Shown here: piece after piece, positions 28,734 through 38,270 of the stretch
Layout of the letters: each line of letters opens with the position of its first letter
Position numbering within the stretch: position 1 is the stretch's first letter
Source of the DNA: Tetragonia tetragonoides
Lineage: Eukaryota > Streptophyta > Magnoliopsida > Caryophyllales > Aizoaceae
DNA length: 64,000 bases
Direction of reading: 5' to 3'
Assembly: GCA_038025085.1 (NCBI GenBank)
Contig: CM076152.1
Span: forward strand, 31,871,501-31,935,500
Program-made: the position numbers and the translations under genes
The notes under the pieces: generated by a model
Databases searched by the model: none
The model's input: only the letters and a program-made list of their open reading frames with translations
What the model was told of the DNA's origin: nothing

Positions 28734-30128
28734 ATGGGGAAGAAAGACAAGGCCAAACGAGGGACAGACAAGAACGATGACACTGGCGACAACACAGCTC
28801 CACCATGTCCGACGAAAACTGGGAATCAAAGGCAAGTCTCAAACACCAACCGAGACAACCTAGATCGGGTTATGCGCAACCTGACTGATGAATTGGAGGC
28901 ACCGGAGGTTATGACTCCAGAAGTACAAACTGAAACTGTTCAACAAATGGAGCTAACTCGAGAAAAGATCAACATTTGGCTTTCGAGGATGAAGGACAAG
29001 GCAAAATCGCATTTCTCGTCTGAAGAAGAAGATGAAGGCTCAGACCAAACAGCTCAGCAAGAAACTGCTACTGCAGGTAACACCTCTGCTTGGGAAAAAT
29101 TTGACATTTCTAAATTGAAAAATGCGGGATTCAAATTGGATTTTATTGAGCCTAAAATGCACGAAGGGAAACCTGTGGGGGAAATTAATTTTATGGACAT
29201 TGAGTCTGAAATTAATTACTGGAATCAAGCAGTTGTCTGCTATGTTATGGGATCTAGACCACCAATTACTGTGTTAAGTGGCTTTCTAAGAAGAATCTGG
29301 GCAAAACGGGGGATGAACAAAATTGCTATGATGAAAAATGGATTGGTTTTGGTTCGATTTGATTCCCTAGAGCAGAGGGATGCAGTATTACAGGAGGGGG
29401 TATATCACTTTGACAACAAACCCATGATTGTAAGGCCATGGTCAGAAAATATAGATTATGCACAAGAAGAACTGACCTCAGTGCCAATTTGGGTAAAATT
29501 CCCGGGGCTTAATGTGAAATATTGGAATGCAACGGGGTTGAGCAAGATTGCAAGTCTTGTAGGAAGGCCAATGATGGCAGACAGAAACACAAAACTTAAA
29601 GTTGGGATTCAATATGCCAGAGTGATGATAGAAGTTGAAATTGGTGTTGAATACCCAAAAAAGGTTCACTACAAGAATGAGAAAGGGAACATTGTGGAAC
29701 AGGAAGTGGAATATGACTGGAAGCCTACTCTATGCTGCCATTGCAAACAATATGGGCATAGTGACGTTGATTGTAGAAAGAAGAATGCCACAGGCCCTGT
29801 GAAACAAACTGTACCTGTACAACAACCAGTGCAGCAAGCAAACCCAAGGATACAACAGTGGCAAAATGCTGGGAGGGGAAGAGGAAGAGTAGGGAATGCA
29901 GGGAGAGGGTCAAGAGCTGGAGGAGGCTATTATAGACAAATTCAGCAGCAACAAAAAGAAAAACCACAGACACATAACCCTTTTACAATCCTGCAAAATG
30001 AAGAAGAAGCCCAGGATGCACAAGTGATACAAAATGGAAATGCAGAACCAGTCTTACAGGAGGATTTGCACACAGGTATGGTCCCAGCACATGGTAAGGC
30101 CCCTATCTTGACTGTTAGTCATGGATAG
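28734..30128 (+). CDS. LINE ORF1 protein, copy H (464 aa, intact)
   Basis: A family ORF1 with a more divergent N-terminus (MGKKDKAKRGTDKNDDTGDN), an acidic SSEEEDEGSDQ linker, the DUF4283-like core, the CCHC knuckle CCHCKQYGHSDVDC (one extra Cys inside) and a Gly/Arg-rich tail. Its stop is inside ATGGATAG. Confidence 0.94.
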   Translation: MGKKDKAKRGTDKNDDTGDNTAPPCPTKTGNQRQVSNTNRDNLDRVMRNLTDELEAPEVMTPEVQTETVQQMELTREKINIWLSRMKDKAKSHFSSEEEDEGSDQTAQQETATAGNTSAWEKFDISKLKNAGFKLDFIEPKMHEGKPVGEINFMDIESEINYWNQAVVCYVMGSRPPITVLSGFLRRIWAKRGMNKIAMMKNGLVLVRFDSLEQRDAVLQEGVYHFDNKPMIVRPWSENIDYAQEELTSVPIWVKFPGLNVKYWNATGLSKIASLVGRPMMADRNTKLKVGIQYARVMIEVEIGVEYPKKVHYKNEKGNIVEQEVEYDWKPTLCCHCKQYGHSDVDCRKKNATGPVKQTVPVQQPVQQANPRIQQWQNAGRGRGRVGNAGRGSRAGGGYYRQIQQQQKEKPQTHNPFTILQNEEEAQDAQVIQNGNAEPVLQEDLHTGMVPAHGKAPILTVSHG

Positions 30129-33100
30129 GATCCTAATATGGAATATAAGAGGCCTAAATGGCCCAAATAAGCAGAGAGATGTTGCTCTTTTCTGCAAAAA
30201 AAATAATTGTGGGTTGGTAGCTTTCTTGGAAACTAAAGTTAGAGTAATTAATTTGGAAAATTGCAAAAATAGATTGATGCCAGGGTGGGAATCATTCAGT
30301 AACCACAATGAACACAGATTGGGTAGAATATGGATAAGATGGTTACCAGATATTTTCCATGTTATTGTGCTTTTCTCTTCAGTGCAAATGATTACCTGCA
30401 AGGTAATTAATCTAGAGAGGAAAGATGAATTTGTGGTGAGTTTTGTATATGGGCAAAATGAAAAAGAAGACAGAAAACAATTATGGAAGGATCTTAGGGA
30501 TTATGCAATTAATTGTAATAACCCTTGGATTGTTGGTGGGGATTTTAATAATGTCATGTTTCCTGGAAATAGACAAGGAGGGAAACCAGTTACACTTGCA
30601 GAAACCCAGGATTTCAAAACCTGTATTGAGGACTGTCTACACACTGAAATGGGTTGGACTGGCTGCCAGCACACATGGAACAATAGGCATGAGAAGGGGG
30701 GGAGAGTATATTCTAAAATTGACTGGGTTTTTACCAATAGCCTCTGGCTGCAGGAGCATGATCAGTGCACCCTTCAGTTTCTACCAGAGGGTGTATCTGA
30801 TCACTCACCTGCTTACATAACTTTACAAAATGAAACCACAAAAAGAAACATCCCCTTCAAATTTTTTAACATGTGGAGCCTCCACTCTGAATTCCATGCA
30901 ATGGTGCAGCAAGCATGGAATTGCAGAACACAGGGCACAAAAATGTTCAGGGTTTACAAGAAGCTGAAAAGGGTGAGAAAGGTTCTGAAAAAGCTAAACA
31001 AAACAGAATTTAGTGATATTTTAGCCCAGGCTGATATTGCTAGAATCTCAATGACTCAAGCTCAGACAGAGGCAAACAAAGAGCCTCTCAATGAAACTCT
31101 ACAGCAGAAGGAGATACAGGCAAGAAAGAGGTATAATGAGGTGAATATGGCAGCTGAGAATTTCTTACAGCAGAAGAGCAAAGCTAAATGGGTGCAGTTG
31201 GGTGATGGGAACAACCAATTCTTCCATGCAATTATGAAACAGAGAAGACAAAAGAATAGGCTACACTGTATCAGGACACAAGAGAATGTTTTGTTAGAAG
31301 ACCAGGATTTGATTGTTGAGGAATTTGTGGGATTTTACAGGAAAATGCTAGGAGTATCAGGGGTGAGGGAAACTACAGCAGACAACTGTTTCTTTTCAGC
31401 AGGACACAGGCTGGATATACACCAACAGATGACATTATGTGCCCCTGTGAGTGCAGAAGAAGTAAAGATAGCCATGCATGATATTGACAGCAACAAAAGC
31501 CCAGGCCCTGATGGCTTTGGATCAGGGTTTTTCAAAGCAGCATGGCACATTGTGGGGGAAGAGGTGACAGAGGCCATCATTGACTTCTTTGAATCATCAA
31601 AAATGCTAAAGGAGGTGAATGCTACTAATCTGTGTCTAGTGCAGAAGATAGAAAATCCAGAGAAGGAATCAGACTACAGACCAATTGCATGCTGCAACAC
31701 CATCTACAAATGCATCTCCAAGATTCTGTGTGGGAGACTGGCAAGAGTACTTCCTGACCTAGTCTCAGAGAACCAGGGTGCTTTTGTGGCTCAGAGATCA
31801 ATTGTGCACAACATCATGATTTGCCAGGATCTGATCAAGCACTACAACAGAAAACAATCATCTCCTAGATGCTTGATGAAGATAGACCTAAGGAAAGCCT
31901 ATGACACAATTCACTGGAGTTTTGTCAAGGAAATGTTGCTAGGGTATGGGTTTCCTGTAAAATTCATTGGCTGGGTTCTGGAATGCATCCAAACAGCAAG
32001 TTTCAGCATCAACATGAATGGGGAGGTTCATGGGTTCTTTCCTGCTAAACGTGGCATTAGGCAGGGGGATCCAATATCTCCACTAATCTTTGTATTGGTA
32101 ATGGAGTATCTTTCAAGAATCCTGAAAATAGCCTGTATGGATAAAAGCTTCTCCTGGCATCCCATGTGCAAAGACTTGGCTCTCAGTCACCTATGTTTTG
32201 CAGATGACCTGATGTGCTTTTGCAAAGCAGCACCAGAATCTGTGAACATCTTGATGAACAGTCTAGACTATTTTTCAAAAGCTACAGGGTTGTGTGCAAA
32301 CAAAGAGAAATCCAACATGTACATTGCTGGTGTTAGTGAACAAAAGAAGAGTGAGTTGTTAGGCTTATCAGGGTTCAGGGAGGGCACTTTACCCATGAAA
32401 TACCTGGGAGTTCCATTATCTCCATCTAAATGGAGCAAAATTGATTGTGAATGTTTAGTGGACAGAATGACAAAGAAGCTTCAGATATGGGCATCCAGAA
32501 ACCTATCATATGCTGGAAGGGCTCAACTGATCAACTCTGTGTTATTCTCCATACATGTATACTGGTCTAGCATTTTTATAATGCCTGCTGGTGTACTCAA
32601 AAGTGTAGAGCAGAAGTGCAGACTATTCCTGTGGGGTTCAACTGACCAAAAACAGAAGACAAGCCTGGTGGCATGGGATGTGGTATGCAGACCAAGGAAA
32701 AATGGGGGAATAAATATCAAAAACTGCAAATGGTTTAATATTGCTTTAAATGGGAAGCATATTTGGGATTTAGCCACAAAAAAAGACACTCTGTGGGTTA
32801 AATGGATAAATGGGGTTTATTTAAAGGGAGTGAATTTCTGGAACTATGCTCCTGTATGGGGTGCCAGCTGGTACGGGAATAAGCTTAACAAAATTAAAAG
32901 CCATTTCCAGGACCATTATACAGCTAGAGGAGTGTGGAAGGCTTCAAATGATGGGCTTTACTCAGCTGCAAGTGGATATAGTGTACTTACAGGGACTATG
33001 CCAAAATCTAGACATGCCAACCTGATTTGGGGGAAGATAACCATGCCTAGGCAGAGCTTTTGCTTATGGTTGGCACAACAGGGAAGACTGCTAACAAAGG

Positions 33101-33513
33101 ATAGGATGCTGAGGATGGGGTTCCTGAATGGAGACACCATGTGTAACCTGTGCAAAGAAAAAACAGAGGACCATAACCACATGTTCTTCAATTGTAATGT
33201 ATCTGCAGGGATCCTGGACCAGCTAAGAGGTTGGCTACAGATAACAGCAAGAGCAAACTCTATCCAGGGAATGCTCAACTGGACAAGCAGGCAAAAGTGC
33301 TCCAGGTTCAGGAAGGAAACATACGCAGCAGGACTTGCAGCAACAGTGTATTGGATATGGAGATGCAGGAACATTCAACATTTTGAGGGGAGCAGAATGT
33401 CAGTGGAACAGATCATGCAACAGGTTCAGCAGGTTATCAGAATTAGAACTCAACAATGCAGCAGAGAGAGGAAAATCAGCAACAAGGACAGGAGATGGAT
33501 AGGAAATTTATAA
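30121..33513 (+). CDS. LINE ORF2 protein (endonuclease, RT, zf-RVT), copy H, intact
   Basis: This 1130-residue protein has the full motif set: WNIRGLN with Asn8, LETKVR, GGDFNN, SDHSP, then AYDTIHW, RQGDPISP, FADD, YLGVPLSP and the zinc segment CNLCKEKTEDHNHMFFNC. No stop or frameshift is present. With ORF1 of the same copy it could support autonomous retrotransposition. Reinitiation at the overlapping start is the likely route of translation. Confidence 0.95.
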   Translation: MDRILIWNIRGLNGPNKQRDVALFCKKNNCGLVAFLETKVRVINLENCKNRLMPGWESFSNHNEHRLGRIWIRWLPDIFHVIVLFSSVQMITCKVINLERKDEFVVSFVYGQNEKEDRKQLWKDLRDYAINCNNPWIVGGDFNNVMFPGNRQGGKPVTLAETQDFKTCIEDCLHTEMGWTGCQHTWNNRHEKGGRVYSKIDWVFTNSLWLQEHDQCTLQFLPEGVSDHSPAYITLQNETTKRNIPFKFFNMWSLHSEFHAMVQQAWNCRTQGTKMFRVYKKLKRVRKVLKKLNKTEFSDILAQADIARISMTQAQTEANKEPLNETLQQKEIQARKRYNEVNMAAENFLQQKSKAKWVQLGDGNNQFFHAIMKQRRQKNRLHCIRTQENVLLEDQDLIVEEFVGFYRKMLGVSGVRETTADNCFFSAGHRLDIHQQMTLCAPVSAEEVKIAMHDIDSNKSPGPDGFGSGFFKAAWHIVGEEVTEAIIDFFESSKMLKEVNATNLCLVQKIENPEKESDYRPIACCNTIYKCISKILCGRLARVLPDLVSENQGAFVAQRSIVHNIMICQDLIKHYNRKQSSPRCLMKIDLRKAYDTIHWSFVKEMLLGYGFPVKFIGWVLECIQTASFSINMNGEVHGFFPAKRGIRQGDPISPLIFVLVMEYLSRILKIACMDKSFSWHPMCKDLALSHLCFADDLMCFCKAAPESVNILMNSLDYFSKATGLCANKEKSNMYIAGVSEQKKSELLGLSGFREGTLPMKYLGVPLSPSKWSKIDCECLVDRMTKKLQIWASRNLSYAGRAQLINSVLFSIHVYWSSIFIMPAGVLKSVEQKCRLFLWGSTDQKQKTSLVAWDVVCRPRKNGGINIKNCKWFNIALNGKHIWDLATKKDTLWVKWINGVYLKGVNFWNYAPVWGASWYGNKLNKIKSHFQDHYTARGVWKASNDGLYSAASGYSVLTGTMPKSRHANLIWGKITMPRQSFCLWLAQQGRLLTKDRMLRMGFLNGDTMCNLCKEKTEDHNHMFFNCNVSAGILDQLRGWLQITARANSIQGMLNWTSRQKCSRFRKETYAAGLAATVYWIWRCRNIQHFEGSRMSVEQIMQQVQQVIRIRTQQCSRERKISNKDRRWIGNL

Positions 33514-34026
33514 TCTGTGTCCTCTGTTGTATATGCATGTTTTTGTTCTGGAAACTATGCAGCAGCATCGGCAGGAAGACTGAATCAGAAGGCAACAGGC
33601 CCAGCAGTAGGAGAGAGTTGCAGGAATATGGCAGCTTAGTTAAATCCAGTGCAGAAATGTTTGCAGCAGTTTCCAGCAGGAAATTCAGAGGCAGAGGGCA
33701 GAAGCTAAGCAGAAACAGGAAGAAGCAGATTTCAGTAGAAAACAAGGATAGAAACTCTGTAATAACTTAGATTACTATGTTTTTGTATTTTGTTGTAAGT
33801 CAGGAATGTTTTTTTGTATTTTGTATCTGTTTCCAGATATGGGAAACCACTGCATGTAGTGAGTTGCCCCCAGTACTATTATAGGGTTGTAAGGAAGCAA
33901 AGGGATGCAGAAGAAAAGGAACCCAACCTAGTAGGTGGCCTTGGACTTGCATTGCCTATGGGCTGTAATCTGTGTAACATTACAGCTAGCAATAATACAA
34001 TTTCTGACTTGCACCAAAAAAAAAAA

Positions 34027-34328
34027 CATTGGCATCGCGTCAAATCGCACTTACAAGCCTATCAGGGATCCAATAACCGACCCTAGGGGCCTCCCATGCC
34101 CCCTAGGGGTTTCCCGTGCGATATGGGGCGAAAATATTAACGTCGAAAAGTTTGCGTCCGGATGCCCAAAACACGTCCCATAGAGCATTCCCGGGGCCCG
34201 GTTTCCGTTTTCGCCAAAAAAAATTTCGGGGGCACTATTATGGCCCTAGGAGACCCCCGGTGCCCCGGGAGGGTCATACTTATCCCCGAACTCCGATATC
34301 ACCCATGTCGCCCGTTTTTGGGCCTTAA
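34027..34328. repeat. satellite segment 8: one monomer (302 bp) between LINE H and I
   Basis: A full monomer starting CATTGGCATCGCG. The pre-target hairpin is GCCCG-TTTT-TGGGC, a half-changed state in which one pair is G-T. Confidence 0.93.
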
Positions 34329-34340
34329 CATTGGCATCGC
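34329..34340. other. target word / left target-site duplication of LINE I
   Basis: CATTGGCATCGC lies directly before copy I and is repeated after its poly(A) at 37263-37274. Confidence 0.85.
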
Positions 34341-37262
34341 TATGTTTGCAATTGACTGCAACAAGAGTCCAGGGCCTGATGGTTTTGGCTCAGGATTTTT
34401 CAAAGCAGCGTGGCATATTGTGGGGGAAGAAGTGTCTAGTGCAATAATCGATTTTTTTGATTCCTCTAAAATGCTTAAAGAGGTGAATGCAACTAACCTA
34501 TGTCTTGTGCAGAAAGTAACAAACCCTGAGAAGGCTTCTGATTTCAGGCCTATTGCGTGCTGCAACACCATCTACAAGTGCATATCCAAGATCCTCTGCG
34601 GGAGATTGGCTAGGGTACTTCCTCACCTCATCTCAGTGAACCAGGGTGCTTTTGTGGCGCAGAGATCAATAGTACACAACATCATGATTTGTCAAGACCT
34701 CATTAAGCACTACAACAGAAAACAGTCTTCACCAAGATGCTTGATGAAGATAGACTTAAGGAAGGCCTATGACACAATCCACTGGAGTTTTATCAAGGAG
34801 ATGCTGCAAGGATATGGATTTCCACTGAAATTCAGTGGATGGTTACTTGAGTGCATACAGACAGCCAGCTTCAGCATAAGTATGAATGGGGAGGTGCATG
34901 GATTCTTCCCTGCAAAACGTGGCATTAGACAGGGTGACCCCATGTCCCCACTCATTTTTGTGCTGGTAATGGAATACTTATCAAGAATCCTGAAACTTGC
35001 TTGCATGGAAAATAGCTTCAGCTGGCACCCTATGTGCAAAGATCTTACATTGAACCACCTGTGCTTCGCTGATGATCTGATGTGTTTCTGCAAAGCAAAC
35101 CCTGAATCTGTAAGTATTATGATGAATTGCATTAACTACTTTGCACAAGCTACTGGATTATATGCAAATAAGGAGAAATCCAACATGTACATAGCTGGTG
35201 TAAATGAGGAGGTTAAGAGAGCATTGTTAGACTTGTCTGGCTTCAAGGAGGGTACACTTCCCATGAAATACCTAGGGGTGCCACTCTCCCCATCAAAGTG
35301 GAACAAAATGGACTGTGAGTGCCTGGTGGAAAAAATGACCAAAAAGCTACAAATATGGGCTTCTAGGAACCTCTCATATGCAGGAAGGGTCCAACTTATT
35401 AACTCTGTTCTGATCTCTATACATGTGTACTGGTCTAGCATTTTCATAATGCCAGCTGGGGTACTCAAGAGTGTAGAGCAAAAGTGTAGGTTTTTCCTGT
35501 GGGGGTCCTCTGATCAAAAGCATAAGACCAACCTGGTGGCATGGGACTTGGTGTGTAGACCGAGGAAAAATGGGGGCTTGAACATCAAGAGCTGCAAATG
35601 GTTCAATATAGCTTTAAATGGAAAGCATATATGGGATCTGGCCACAAAAAAGGATATATTGTGGGTGAAATGGGTAAATGGAGTTTACTTGAAGGGGATT
35701 AACTTCTGGAATTATGCACCTGTGTGGGGATCCAGTTGGTACTGGAAAAAACTCAACAAAATTAAGAATTTAATCCAGGAACAGTACACAGTGAGAGGGA
35801 TTTGGAAGAGGGCACCTGATGGTTGTTATTCTGCTGCAAGTGGATACAGTGTACTCACAGGGGATTTACCCAAATCCAGACATTCCAATCTGATTTGGGG
35901 AAAGTTAACAATGCCAAGGCATAGCTTCTGCCTCTGGCTTGCACAACAGGGGAGATTACTAACCAAGGACAGGGTACAGAAAATGGGATTCCTGCAAGGA
36001 GGGGCTGTATGCAATCTGTGCAAAGCGGAGTTAGAAGACCATGGCCACTTATTCTTCAGCTGTAATGTGTCAACAGAGGTTATAATGCAAGTAAAAGCCT
36101 GGTTACAGATGCCTTCTAGAGCAAACTCAATACAGGGCCTGCTTAACTGGATAAGTAGGCAGAAATGTTCAATGTTCAGAAAGGAGGTCTATGCTGCAGG
36201 GATCGCAGGAGCTGTGTACTGGTTATGGAGGAGCAGGAACCTCCAGCACTTTGAGGGGAGCAGACCAACAGTCACGCAGATCTTGCAACAGATCCAACAG
36301 CAAGTCAGAATCAGAACACACGAACCCAGCAGGAAGAGGAAGATCAAGAGCAAAGATAAAAGATGGCTGGAAAATGTTTAATGCTCTCTACAGAAAAATG
36401 AGAGTATCAAGGCAAAATACAGCAGATCAGCAATGAAGCAGTACAGCAGCTCCAAAAGCAAATCAGAGCCAGTACATTAGGTTATAAGCAGACAACCCAG
36501 CAACCAACAAGGCATGAGTACCTGTGCAGGGATTCAGAGAGCAGGGGTAGTAGTAGGTCAGAAGCATCCAGCAGACATGCAAGACTTAGGGCCTGTGCAG
36601 GAATATAGACAGCAGAGGTTCAGCAGGGGGGCAGCAGGAATGCATCAAGCAATTAGCAAAAGGCATTAGGACATGAGCAGGAAAAAGATAGCAGGTTTCA
36701 GAAGGGGAGCTGATCAGTGTGCTGAAAATTGGTAGAAATGCTCAGAAAAAAATCAGAAGCAGTCTGTTCTGTAAGGCAGAACCCAGCAGGAAGGCAGGAC
36801 CAGACTCCAGGAGAGGTTTTAGCAGGAAAAACAGAAGACATGCAGGGCTCCAGCACCTGTACAGGGATCTAGACAGTAGATTGATGTAGATCAGCTTGAT
36901 GGGCACAGCAGGTAGATGAAGCAAGAAAGGAGGAGGAATGAATCAGCTTCTGGAAGTTTTTGTTGTAATATTTTTAGATATCTATATTGTTGTATTTTGC
37001 TGTAAGTCAGAAATAATTTTTGCAAATTGTAATGTTTACAGAGATGGTGAGAAACAATTTTTGCAATTTGTAATGTTTACAGAGAGGGTGAAACACTGCC
37101 TGTAGTGAGTTGCACCAGATTGAAGGGTTGTAAGGTAGTAGAGGGATGTAGAAAAAAGGAACCCTACGTAGTAGGTGGCCTTGGATCTGCATTGCCTAAG
37201 GACTGTAATCTTGTTACATTACAGAGAGCAATAATACAATTTCTGACTTGCACCAAAAAAAA
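34341..37262 (+). mobile_element. LINE copy I, 5'-truncated just before the reverse transcriptase
   Basis: The copy lacks ORF1 and the endonuclease. It begins at the MFAIDCNKSPGPDG block with a 1-2 nt overlap with the target word. ORF2 is followed by a 3' UTR of 0.87 kb, the tail and 8 A. No satellite monomer follows; the next LINE (J) starts after only the 12-bp target word. Confidence 0.93.
34342..36381 (+). CDS. LINE ORF2 fragment with complete reverse transcriptase and zf-RVT, copy I
   Basis: These 679 codons are fully open, starting by chance at an in-frame ATG two bases after the target word. The RQGDPMSP block, FADD box and the zinc segment CNLCKAELEDHGHLFFSC are intact. The frame is also open upstream through the satellite from 34162, so a 739-codon satellite-RT fusion frame exists. 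Without an endonuclease it could not nick a target itself. The absence of lesions suggests a young insertion rather than function. Confidence 0.88.
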   Translation: MFAIDCNKSPGPDGFGSGFFKAAWHIVGEEVSSAIIDFFDSSKMLKEVNATNLCLVQKVTNPEKASDFRPIACCNTIYKCISKILCGRLARVLPHLISVNQGAFVAQRSIVHNIMICQDLIKHYNRKQSSPRCLMKIDLRKAYDTIHWSFIKEMLQGYGFPLKFSGWLLECIQTASFSISMNGEVHGFFPAKRGIRQGDPMSPLIFVLVMEYLSRILKLACMENSFSWHPMCKDLTLNHLCFADDLMCFCKANPESVSIMMNCINYFAQATGLYANKEKSNMYIAGVNEEVKRALLDLSGFKEGTLPMKYLGVPLSPSKWNKMDCECLVEKMTKKLQIWASRNLSYAGRVQLINSVLISIHVYWSSIFIMPAGVLKSVEQKCRFFLWGSSDQKHKTNLVAWDLVCRPRKNGGLNIKSCKWFNIALNGKHIWDLATKKDILWVKWVNGVYLKGINFWNYAPVWGSSWYWKKLNKIKNLIQEQYTVRGIWKRAPDGCYSAASGYSVLTGDLPKSRHSNLIWGKLTMPRHSFCLWLAQQGRLLTKDRVQKMGFLQGGAVCNLCKAELEDHGHLFFSCNVSTEVIMQVKAWLQMPSRANSIQGLLNWISRQKCSMFRKEVYAAGIAGAVYWLWRSRNLQHFEGSRPTVTQILQQIQQQVRIRTHEPSRKRKIKSKDKRWLENV

Positions 37263-37274
37263 CATTGGCATCGC
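37263..37274. other. target word shared by LINE I (right) and LINE J (left)
   Basis: A single CATTGGCATCGC separates the poly(A) of I from the start of J. It is the right duplication of I reused as the target for J (or the reverse order of events). Two insertions therefore occurred at one nucleotide position. Confidence 0.85.
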
Positions 37275-38039
37275 TCAGGAAGGAGCTTATGCATCAGGGC
37301 TAGCAGCAGCAGTTTTTTGGGTATGGAGATGCAGGAATACTCATTATGCAGGAAAAGGCAGCATACCAGTGCCACAGATCATGCAACAGGTTCAGCAAGC
37401 TATCAGGTGCAGAATCCAACAATGCAGTAACAGCAAGAGGAAGATTTCCAGCAGGGACAAGAGATGGATAGGGGAAATATAGTCAAAAGTGAACTGGACC
37501 AAAACATGCAGTAGAGCAAGCAGACAGTCTGCATCAGACAGAAAAGGCAGCATCAGAGCTCATCAGGGCTTCAGCAAAAAATCAAGCAATTCTGCAAGGC
37601 ATCAGAACATGTGGAGGAAAATAGGCAGCAGGTTTCAGAAGGGAAGCAGAAGCAGGTTTGCTGTAGCTAGGCTGAGAATCAGGCAGCAGGGCCCAGCAGA
37701 TAATCAGTAGCAGCTGCTAAAGCTAGACAGTGTGAAGAATGTAACAGAATTTAGAAGTATTGGAAAGTTAGAAGAAGCTGTAATATTTTTAGCTTAATAT
37801 GTTTTTGTATTTTGTTGTAAGTCAGTAAAGATTGCTGTATTTTGTTGTGTTTACAGAGATGGTGAACCACTGCCTGTAGTGAGTTGCACCAGAATTGAAG
37901 GGTTGTAAGGTAGTGAAGGGATGCAGAAAAAAGGAACCCTACCTAGTAGGTGGCCTTGCATCTGCATTGCCTAAGGGCTGTAATCTTGTTACATTACAGT
38001 GAGCAATAACACAATTTCTGACTTGCACCAAAAAAAAAA
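37275..38039 (+). mobile_element. LINE copy J, severely 5'-truncated
   Basis: Only the last ~65 codons of ORF2, the 3' UTR (37483-38029) and the tail with 10 A remain. Its coding part resembles subfamily B/E (HYAGKGSIPVPQIMQQVQQA). The truncation point differs from those of D, F and I. Confidence 0.92.
37284..37482 (+). pseudogene. LINE ORF2 extreme C-terminal fragment, copy J
   Basis: It encodes the terminal YASGLAAAVFWVWRCRN segment and the basic C-terminus to the TAG. One base is missing near the 5' junction relative to copy E. It has no enzymatic domain. Confidence 0.85.
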
Positions 38040-38264
38040 CATTGGCATCGCGTCCGACCACCCTTACAAGCCTATCAGGGACCCAATAACCGACCCTAAG
38101 GGCCTCCCATGTCCCCTAGGGGTCTCCCGTGCGATATGGGGCGAAAATATTAACGTCAAAAAGTTTGCGTCCGGAGGCCCAAAACACGTCCCCTAGAGCA
38201 TTTCCGGGGCCCGATTTTCGTTTTCGCCCGAAAATTTTTCGGGGGCTCTATTATGGCCCTAGGG
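38040..38264. repeat. satellite segment 9: truncated last monomer, right edge of the array
   Basis: The monomer starts CATTGGCATCGCGTCC after poly(A) J and stops at GGCCCTAGGG, about 75 bp before its expected end. AT-rich unrelated DNA follows. No further satellite is seen to the right in the window. Confidence 0.9.
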
Positions 38265-38270
38265 TACATA

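Larger units (their letters stand above)
28665..34026 (+). mobile_element. LINE copy H, full length and apparently intact
   Basis: This 5.4-kb element has a leader of 69 nt with uORF, open ORF1 and ORF2, a short 3' UTR (33514-34015), the family tail and 11 A. It differs from E throughout both ORFs and represents a second subfamily that is still coding-competent. It uses the same satellite position as E. Confidence 0.95.

Noticed and set aside
1..38264. The array as simple amplification of one LINE-plus-monomer unit
   Set aside because: Truncation points, 3' UTRs, poly(A) lengths and protein sequences differ between copies and copy E has a private target variant on both sides. Some local duplication (for example F/G) cannot be fully excluded.
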